The notes beneath the pieces are model-generated. The model had not been told where the DNA came from, did no database searches, and saw only the letters and a list, made by a program, of their open reading frames with translations. A stretch of DNA of 14,225 nucleotides from DASSKW01 sp035690065. Its GTDB lineage: Bacteria; Pseudomonadota; Gammaproteobacteria; Natronospirales; REEB76. Shown piece by piece: positions 5,708 through 14,225 of this stretch (positions within the stretch are counted from its first letter, which is position 1; each line of letters opens with the position of its first letter). Made by a program: the position numbers and the translations under genes. The stretch lies in NCBI GenBank assembly GCA_035690065.1, contig DASSKW010000128.1:1-14225 (forward strand), written 5' to 3'.

Positions 5708-8446
5708 TTAGGCAGCCAGTTGCCGGAGCACGTATTGCAGGATACCGCCATTGCGGTAATAGTCCCGCTCCTTGGGCGTATCCAGACGGACACGGGCCTT
5801 GAAGCTGATCGTCTTGCCGCCGTCAGACTTGGCGGTCACATTCACTTCATGCGCTTCGGCATTCTCCAGACCTTCGATGGAGAAGGTTTCCCTGCCGGTG
5901 AGGCCCAGCGATTTAGGGTCTTCGCCGGTGTGGAATTGTAACGGCAATACACCCATGCCGATGAGATTGGAGCGGTGGATGCGCTCGAAGCTCTTGGCGA
6001 TGACTGCTTTCACGCCCAGCAGCAAAGTGCCTTTCGCAGCCCAATCGCGCGAGGAGCCAGAACCATATTCTTCGCCGGCGATTACCAGCAGCGGAGTCTT
6101 GTCCCGCTGATATTTTACCGACGCATCATAGATCGACATGACCTCGTCATCCGGTATATAAGTGGTCAGGCCGCCTTCAGTACCCGGCGCCAACTGGTTC
6201 CGCAGACGGATGTTGGCGAAGGTACCCCGCATCATGACTTCATGGTTGCCGCGGCGCGATCCGTAAGAGTTGAAATCCTTCACATCCACACCGTTTTCCA
6301 TGAGGTATCTGCCGGCAGGGCCATCCTTCTTGATGTTGCCGGCTGGCGAGATGTGATCGGTGGTGACAGAGTCGCCCAGCAGTGCGAGTACCCGTGCACC
6401 ATGGATATCTTCCACTGGATCGGGTTTGTGGCGCATACCTTCAAAGTAGGGAGGGTTCCGCACGTAGGTGGAGTGTATATCCCACTTGTAGATTTCACCC
6501 TCAGGTACCTTGAGGCCGTTCCAGTTCCGGTCTCCTGCGAATACCTCGTCATACACTTTCTTGAACATGCCGGAATCGATATTGCCGAGGATGAGATCGG
6601 ATATCTCCTTCTGACTCGGCCAGATATCCTTGAGATAGACCGGTTTGCCATCTTTGTCAGTACCGAGTGGATCATTCTGAAGATCGATATGCATGGTACC
6701 TGCCAGTGCGTACGCTACCACCAGTGGAGGCGATGCCAGGAAGTTCATCTTCACTTCAGGATGGATACGGCCTTCGAAATTACGATTGCCTGACAGCACC
6801 GCGCTTGCGATGAGATCGCTCTCGCGTACGCCTTTGCTGATCTCGGGACGTAACGGTCCTGAGTTGCCGATGCAAGTGGTACAACCATAGCCCACCAGAC
6901 TGAAACCCAGTGCATCGAGATCTTCCAGCAAGCCGGATTTCGTCAGATAATCGGTGACGACTTTCGAGCCTGGCGCCAGGCTGGTCTTCACCCAAGGCTT
7001 GGGTTTCAGACCTTTGGCGCGCGCGCGTCGCGCCAGCAGGCCAGCACCCAACATGACTTCCGGATTGGAGGTGTTGGTGCAACTGGTGATGGCCGCGATC
7101 ACCGTATCGCCGTCACGCAGTTTGAAGGTCTTGCCATCCATATTAATGGATGCAACACCTGGTGTGACGACGACAGATTTCTTCGCTGCGACAGCGCCGC
7201 CCTCATCCTCGAAACGCGATTCATCAGCAATACGCTGCGCACGTTCTGCGGCCATCGTGGCGATGTGCTTCGCGATCATGCTGCTGGCAGATTTGAGTGG
7301 GATACGGTCTTGTGGGCGTTTCGGGCCGGCAATGCTGGGTTCTATCTTCGAGAGATCCAGTTCCAGCACATCGCTGTATTCGGCTGCCGGCTGTCCGGGT
7401 TCATGCCACAGGCCCTGTGCTTTCGCATAGGTTTCCACCAATTCGATATGTTCCTGGCTGCGCCCGGATAGACGCAGGTAATTCAATGTCTCGGCATCGA
7501 TCGGAAAGATTGCACAGGTAGAGCCAAATTCCGGCGACATGTTGCCAAGTGTGGCGCGGTTGGCAAGCGGCAGATTCGGCACACCAGGACCAAAATATTC
7601 GACGAATTTCCCGACCACCCCTTTCTTGCGTAACAATTCTGTGACGGTCAAGACAAGATCGGTGGCAGTCGCACCTTCCGGCAATGCGCCGGACAATTTC
7701 ACACCGACCACTTGCGGGATCAGCATGGTGGAAGGTTGCCCCAGCATCGCGGCTTCCGCCTCGATACCACCTACACCCCAGCCCAGTACCCCGAGGCCGT
7801 TCACCATGGTGGTGTGAGAATCAGTTCCGACCAGCGTATCAGGGTAAGCTTGCAATTTGCCATTTACTTCGCGCTCGAATACTACGCGCGAAAGATATTC
7901 GAGATTCACCTGATGACAGATTCCAGTATCCGGCGGCACTACCTTGAAATCCTGGAAGGATTTCTGCCCCCACTTCAGGAACGAATAGCGTTCCTTGTTG
8001 CGTTCGAATTCCATCTCGCCGTTCTTTCTCAAGGCATCGGGACGGGCATAGAAATCTACCTGTACAGAATGATCGATAACCAACTCGGCAGGAGAGAGTG
8101 GGTTGATTTTTTTGGGATCGCCGCCAAGGTTCTTCATCGCATCGCGCATCGCAGCGAGATCTACTACCGCAGGTACCCCGGTAAAATCCTGCATCAACAC
8201 GCGCGCGGGTGTGAACGCGATCTCCTTGGTTGGTTCAGCTTTGGGATCCCAGCCTGAAAGCGCTTCGATATCTGCAGCAGTGGTCGTGACGCCATCTTCC
8301 AGGCGTAACAGATTTTCCAGTAGCACCTTGAGTGAATAGGGCAGGCGCGAAACCCTGTATTTGGTTTCCAATACGTCCAGCTTGAAGATTTCGTAACTCT
8401 TGTTGCCGATTTTCAGTATCGAGCGGGATTTGAAGCTGTCTTTCAT
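5708..8446 (-). CDS. acnA: Aconitate hydratase A
   Basis: The product has 912 residues, about 20 longer than E. coli AcnA (891). It converts citrate to isocitrate through cis-aconitate in the TCA and glyoxylate cycles. The [4Fe-4S] ligands are C456 in AAITSCTNTSNP and C522 and C525 in GYGCTTCIGNSGPL, each shifted by 21 from E. coli. Other landmarks are PARVLMQDFTGVPAVVD near 80-96, YPDTLVGTDSHTTM near 201-214, SGNRNFEGRIHP near 552-563, and near the C-terminus GDSVTTDHISPAG, FNSYGSRRGNHEVM and EYGSGSSRDWAAKG. The extra residues probably lie in the linker around 395-430, which is rich in charged residues. AcnA proteins in other bacteria also bind mRNA when the cluster is lost. The start is supported by GGAG (complement of 8452-8455) five bases upstream. 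It follows hflD after 123 bases and probably has its own promoter. Confidence 0.97.
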   Translation of the reverse strand: MKDSFKSRSILKIGNKSYEIFKLDVLETKYRVSRLPYSLKVLLENLLRLEDGVTTTAADIEALSGWDPKAEPTKEIAFTPARVLMQDFTGVPAVVDLAAMRDAMKNLGGDPKKINPLSPAELVIDHSVQVDFYARPDALRKNGEMEFERNKERYSFLKWGQKSFQDFKVVPPDTGICHQVNLEYLSRVVFEREVNGKLQAYPDTLVGTDSHTTMVNGLGVLGWGVGGIEAEAAMLGQPSTMLIPQVVGVKLSGALPEGATATDLVLTVTELLRKKGVVGKFVEYFGPGVPNLPLANRATLGNMSPEFGSTCAIFPIDAETLNYLRLSGRSQEHIELVETYAKAQGLWHEPGQPAAEYSDVLELDLSKIEPSIAGPKRPQDRIPLKSASSMIAKHIATMAAERAQRIADESRFEDEGGAVAAKKSVVVTPGVASINMDGKTFKLRDGDTVIAAITSCTNTSNPEVMLGAGLLARRARAKGLKPKPWVKTSLAPGSKVVTDYLTKSGLLEDLDALGFSLVGYGCTTCIGNSGPLRPEISKGVRESDLIASAVLSGNRNFEGRIHPEVKMNFLASPPLVVAYALAGTMHIDLQNDPLGTDKDGKPVYLKDIWPSQKEISDLILGNIDSGMFKKVYDEVFAGDRNWNGLKVPEGEIYKWDIHSTYVRNPPYFEGMRHKPDPVEDIHGARVLALLGDSVTTDHISPAGNIKKDGPAGRYLMENGVDVKDFNSYGSRRGNHEVMMRGTFANIRLRNQLAPGTEGGLTTYIPDDEVMSIYDASVKYQRDKTPLLVIAGEEYGSGSSRDWAAKGTLLLGVKAVIAKSFERIHRSNLIGMGVLPLQFHTGEDPKSLGLTGRETFSIEGLENAEAHEVNVTAKSDGGKTISFKARVRLDTPKERDYYRNGGILQYVLRQLAA

Positions 8447-11400
8447 GACGACTCCGGATAGCGTGAGATGAAGAACCTGCCTGCACCGCTTCGCATGAGT
8501 TAAAAGCGGTGTGCGGGAATAAAGCCAGATATCTATTATAAGGTATCAGGCGCCGTAAGCGTAATGTGCTCAGATATGGTTGCCGCCGGTTTGACGCAAC
8601 AGGCGTTGTGTCTCTTTCAGGAGGCTGGCGCGCATGAATAACAGCGCCCAGCGCGAGCCACCGCACTGCCGCCACAGGACTGCGGCACGCAGTCCGCCCA
8701 GCAGGAGGCTGCGTACCAGATTGATTACGCGAGGGTTCTGCAATTGCACCGGATTGCCGGTCACCATGATACGCGGCTGAACGGTACCCGCAGTCTGCAG
8801 GTAGGTGTCCGCCAGACCGGCAAGGACATTGTTGTGAACGGTACCGAAATGCCGTATCTGCTGTCGGGCACGGTCGATACCGTCTTCCAGCCGTCCAGCC
8901 AGTTTGTGGCGGCGCATCACCTTGTTCTGCAACTGCATCAAACCGAGGGTATAGCGCAGGACCGGCAGATCATCGGGATTACTGTCGGCACCCAGCAACG
9001 CAGCGAGTCGCCGCAGCCCGCAGCTCAGGCCACCGATGCCACCGAAAACCTCGGGCACATCGGCGGATTCGGTCTTGATAATGCTATCGAGTGTGGATGT
9101 CAGGGAGCGTTCGTCAGTCTGCCCCGCATGAGCGACTGCATTCACCAGAGCGGCTGCCTGCACCACGCCGGCCAATGCGAGTACCCGGTCCTCCAGGCTG
9201 CGGCTCATGCGCGTTTCCGTGATACGGTGGTTTCGACAGTTCGGCTTACCTGCTGGATAACGCCACCACCCAGACAAAGATCGTCCTGATAGAAGACCAC
9301 ATATTGTCCAGGTGTCATGGCGCGTTGCGCCAGATCGAAACTCACTTCGCAACGTTCGTCGTTGAGTATACGTACCTGACAAGTCTGGTCAGCCTGGCGA
9401 TAGCGACTCTTGGCAGTACAGGCGAATTTGGCGGCGGGCGGGCGACCAGCAATCCAATGTAGCCGCGTCGCAATCAGGTTGTCCTGCAATAACGCGGGAT
9501 GCTCATGGCCTTGCACGACGATCAGGATATTACGTTCCAGATCCTTGCTGGCAACATACCAGGGCGACTCGTCGGCATCGCGCCGGCCACCGATGCCCAG
9601 GCCCTGACGTTGGCCCAGCGTGTAATACATCAGTCCCTGATGCGTACCCAGCAGCTCACCCTCCGGATTCTGTATCTGCCCGGGTTGGGCCGGCAGATAA
9701 CGCGCCAGGAATTCGGCGAAGCGGCGTTCGCCGATAAAGCAGATGCCGGTGCTGTCTTTCTTGGCATGATTGGTGAAACCGGCAGCCTGCGCCAGGGTCC
9801 GGACTTCCTGTTTCAACAGTTCGCCCAGGGGGAATAAGGTTTTGGTGAATGCCGCTTGCGGCACAGCATGCAGGAAATAGCTCTGGTCCTTGCTGGCATC
9901 GCGCGCCTTGAGCAATCGGGCGCCATCGGTACCGGATGCAGTGCGCGCATAGTGCCCGGTCGCGATACGGTCTGCGCCCAGGCGCAGGGCATAATCAAGA
10001 AACGCCTTGAACTTGATCTCGCTGTTGCAGAGTACGTCGGGGTTTGGAGTGCGGCCCGCGGCGTATTCGGCCAGGAAATAGCTGAATACACGCTCCCGGT
10101 ATTCGGCCGCAAAATTGACCTTGTGCAACGGGATGTCGAGAGTCTCGCATACCTGACGGGCATCCTGGAAATCCTGGGCCGCAGTGCAATACGTGTCGTC
10201 CTCATCGTCTTCCCAGTTGTCCATGAACAGGCCTTCCACCGCATAGCCCTGCTGTTTGAGAAGCAGGGCCGTGACGGCAGAGTCCACACCACCGGACAGA
10301 CCGACGATGACATGCTGGGCATTGGTATCCATGGGGCTATTTTACGCCAGGACGGCGGAAATCCGCGGTGGCTGCTTCAGGCGTCGTCGAGACTGACCTC
10401 GAATTCGGGGAAACAGGTGAGTAGTTCCAGCGGATAGCGGCGGCCTGCCAGGTAATCGTCGATGCAACGTATCACCATGGGGCTGCGCAGGGTGTGTTGC
10501 CTATCTGCCAGCTCGTCACGAGTGAACCATCTTGGGCCGACGATCCCCTTATCGAGTGGCAGGTCAGGGTGGTGACGAATGCAACGTCCGAAGAATGTGA
10601 CTCTCAGAAACGTGGTATCCAGACGCCGGTTTTTCCAGAGATAGATGCCGGTGAGTATCTCGGGTTGATATTCCCAGCCAGTTTCTTCCAGCATCTCGCG
10701 TTGGATTGCAGCCTGAAAATCTTCCGATTCCTCAAGATGGCCGGCGGGATTGTTGAGAACCAGCTGGCCGCGGACGCGTTCCTCGACGACCAGAAAACGG
10801 CCTTCCTGCTCCGCAATCGCAGCAACGGTGACGTGGGGTTTCCAGATCATGGGGTCACTTTACCGTGTTGTACGAAGCGTGGGGAAGCCCTGTTTCTAAA
10901 GCCCGAGACGGCGGAATTCCTGCTCGGGTTCCGCCTGCGACCAGATCTCGGAGAACCGCTTAAGGTATCTGCGTGCTTCAAAGCCATTGTCGGTATCCGA
11001 AAAGCCCTCATAGCGGCTGGACAGCGGCCGGTACAGGACACCGGTCTCATCGGTGACGAGGAATGTTTCGGCCAGATTGGCGTGGTCCGGGCCAGGGCGC
11101 CGGAACTCGATGAAACTGGTTAACCGGCGCGCCAGCGCCACCAGCCGGTGACCATCGCGGATAGCAGTCGCGGGGTCGATAACCACGATGCGAATATGCG
11201 AGAAACGGCTGCGCAAGGCCAGCCGTTGCAGTGCGGTCGCGAATTCTACGGTACCGAAGATTGCAGGTTCCAGATCGCGGGTAAACAGCGCCAGCGAGCG
11301 ACGTGTGGTTGTTACGAGTTGCAGCGCTGCGCTGCGGCAGTCATCCGCACTAACCAGCTCAAGTCGGGTTTTGTTCTCATCGTTCATACATGCGGCTTGT

Positions 11401-14225
11401 CATATGATGATGCGGCAGGTTCGCATCCATGAACTCCGCGCCGTGTACGGTCAGTCTTTATCGTGAACGGAACTGGGCGTCATACATTTTCATTCGCCCG
11501 ATCTGCTCCGGGCTCCTGGTCCGGGCCGTTCACCCACGCCGTACCGTACCTGAATTATAGAGCTCAGTGAAGAGTTCGAGTGCTTTTGTGTCACGCCGGA
11601 AGGTTCGCAACAACGCCGCTGGATAATCGTGCTGACGACATAACATCCGTACCAGCGGTATGAGTCGGGCGGGCAGCGTATGACAGCAGCCATCCACAAA
11701 TAATCGAATGCTGTCATGGGAGGCTGGCAACCAGCACAGGTTCGCCGCCGGATCGCGTATCAAACCGTGACTCTGCAACAACTGTCTCATCTGTACGACA
11801 TCGAGTGTGCGACGCGGCGGGACAGTATGTAACCAGGGTTTGGGTTCGGTGATGAAACATCCGAACCACTCATCGAGTGTTGCAGTGTCAGTCGTTAACA
11901 GCGTTTTCAGTCGCTTGTACAGACGTCGGCGGGTGAGGTCGGGGATCAGGCCGGGATCGGCGCTGCTGTCCCGCAGATCAGGGTCGGAATAACGCGCGTT
12001 CTTGTCGGTCTTTCCGATCAGCCAGCCAGCCAGATCCGTGAATATCTCGGCGTCGGAGGGCACCCGGAAACCGATGGAGAAGGTGAGACAGTTGCCTATC
12101 GCGATGCCATCGTGTGCGACACCTGGCGGCAGATACAACATGTCGCCGGGCCCCAGCAACCATTCCTGCTGGGGCCGGAAATCGTGGACCTGCTTCAGTT
12201 CCAGTCCGGGTATCTCGGCATCGGCGTATGCTTCGGTGCTGATGGACCAACGGCGAAAACCTTGCGCCTGCAGCAGGAGAACATCATAGGCATCCACGTG
12301 GGGGCCCACACCACCGCCGTCGGTGGCATAGCTGACCATCAGGTCATCGACGCGCCAATTCGGCACGAAACGGAAACGATCCAATAACCTTGCAAGCTCT
12401 GGTACATATTTGTCGACGTCCTGCACCAGCAAGGTCCAGTCACGCGGCGGCAGGGATGTAAAATCCTGTTCCGTGAAGGGCGCATGACGCACTGACCAGC
12501 CGGGGTTACGACGTATTTTCTGTACGATGCGGGCTTCTACTTCCGCTTCACAGGCGAGGCCTGCAAGTTCTTCGGGGCTTATGGGAGAGACCAGTGCTGG
12601 AATCGCATTGCGAATAAGACAGGGAGATTTCTGCCAGTAACGCTTGAGAAAGGCTTGCGGATCAAGTTCACCCAGCAGCGTTGCCGATAGCATGCGATTC
12701 AGATATCACGCGCGAGTTGTGCTGCAAGCCCGATATAGCTGGCAGGTGTCATCGCCAAGAGACGCGCCTTGTCGGCATTCGGGATATCAAGTTCACGGAT
12801 GAAGTCGCGCAGACTGTCCACATCCATACGGTGGCCGCGAGTCAGGGTCTTGAGTTTTTCGTAAGGCTGCGCGACACCGTGACGGCGCATCACGGTCTGG
12901 ATCGCTTCCGCCAGCACTTCCCAGTTGGCGTCGAGATCGGCCGCCATGCGTTCTTCATCCACTTCCAGTTTGGTCAGCCCCTTCAGGAAAGATTCGTAGG
13001 CCAGTACGCTGTGGCCGATACCGACGCCGAGGTTGCGCAATACCGTGGAATCAGTCAGATCTCGCTGCCAGCGTGACAACGGCAATTTCTCCGCAAAATG
13101 ACGCAACAGCGCATTGGCCAACCCCAGATTGCCTTCCGCGTTCTCGAAGTCGATGGGATTGATCTTGTGCGGCATGGTCGAGGAACCGACTTCGCCGGCG
13201 ATCAGTTTCTGCTTGAAATAACCCAGCGAGATATAGCCCCAGATATCCCGACACAGATCCAGTAGCACAGTATTGAAACGCGCCAGTGCGTCAAAGTATT
13301 CGGCCATGTAATCATGCGGTTCGATCTGGACGGTGTAGGGGGCCCATTCAAGTCCCAATGCCGTGACGAAATCGCTGCTGACTGCCTGCCAGTCCACCTC
13401 GGGATAGGCAGCAAGATGGGCATTGTAATTACCCACGGCCCCGTTCATCTTGCCGAGGATCGTGACCGAGGCAAGTTGCTCCTGCTGACGCCGCAGGCGA
13501 AACACCAGGTTTGCCATCTCCTTGCCGAGTGTGGTGGGTGAGGCAGGTTGGCCATGCGTGCGCGAGAGCATCGGGATCTCGGCATAACGGTGCGCGAGAC
13601 CGCGCAGGCGCTCCACGATCCGGTCCATCATGCCGAGCAGGTGCTCGGCACGGGCTTCATGCAGCATGAGGGCGTAAGACAGGTTGTTGATATCTTCCGA
13701 GGTGCAGGCAAAATGCAGGAATTCGCTCACTGCAGCCAGTTCGGCATCTCCGGCTACCTGTTCCTTCAGGTAATACTCGATCGCCTTCACATCGTGATTC
13801 GTGGTGCCCTCGATTTCCTTGATCCGTTGCGCCGCTTTCAGATCGAAGCTTTCCACCAGATCGGTCAAGTGCTGGCGGGCAGTTGCGCTCAGCGCAGGCA
13901 CTTCAGCTACCCCGGGCGTGCCGGCCAGGGCTTGCAGCCACTGCAACTCGACCTTGACCCGTTGACGCATCAAGCCGTATTCACTGAACAATTCCCGCAG
14001 CATGTCGACTTTCGCCGCATAGCGGCCGTCAAGCGGGGAGAGGGCGGTCAGCGGCGACAGTTCCATGGGCGTCCCGTGCAAAGAATGGGGTGTTTGGCGG
14101 ATAATAACGGCCAGCTCGTCCGACAGCTAATTCACGACAAGATCATGGCAAGCTGGTGAAGGTAATTATACCTTGCAATCATGGTCTTAGCTTTTCATAT
14201 TGAACCTTTTTCCAGGAGACTTAGA

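Overview
This window looks like chromosomal core sequence from a gammaproteobacterium outside the enteric group. The main evidence is the conserved gammaproteobacterial cluster purB, roxA, nudJ, mnmA and hflD on the minus strand, with gammaproteobacterial-type AcnA and SseA nearby. Nothing points to a mobile element: I see no transposase, integrase, tRNA, rRNA or CRISPR array. Coding density is high and no gene-free stretch exceeds about 240 bases.

The left third (1-5635) is mostly plus-strand and mixed in function. It begins with the cut-off end of a MAPEG-type membrane protein. A secreted/transmembrane protein follows, joining a vWA domain, one membrane helix and an FHA domain. Next is a YgjP/SprT-like zinc metallopeptidase, facing a minus-strand universal stress protein. 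Then come a 3-mercaptopyruvate sulfurtransferase (SseA), a small exported protein of unknown function, and an exported metallo-beta-lactamase-fold hydrolase. A perfect 10-bp palindrome lies just upstream of the hydrolase and looks like an operator.

The right two thirds (5708-14066) are entirely minus-strand. In transcription order the genes are purB, roxA, a stand-alone unknown protein, nudJ, mnmA, hflD and acnA. Junctions are tight at purB/roxA (5 bases apart) and mnmA/hflD (4-base ATGA overlap). acnA probably has its own promoter, with a perfect TATAAT and a hairpin in its leader. The two halves converge on a strong hairpin terminator at 5649-5694.

Functionally the cluster links purine synthesis (PurB), nucleotide and thiamine-precursor pyrophosphate hydrolysis (NudJ), tRNA wobble thiolation (MnmA), ribosomal protein L16 hydroxylation (RoxA) and the TCA cycle (AcnA). 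The less familiar material is on the left: the vWA-TM-FHA protein with an altered phosphothreonine pocket, the exported hydrolase under a palindromic site, the 143-residue secreted protein, and several strong hairpins. I did not find a clear new multi-gene system.
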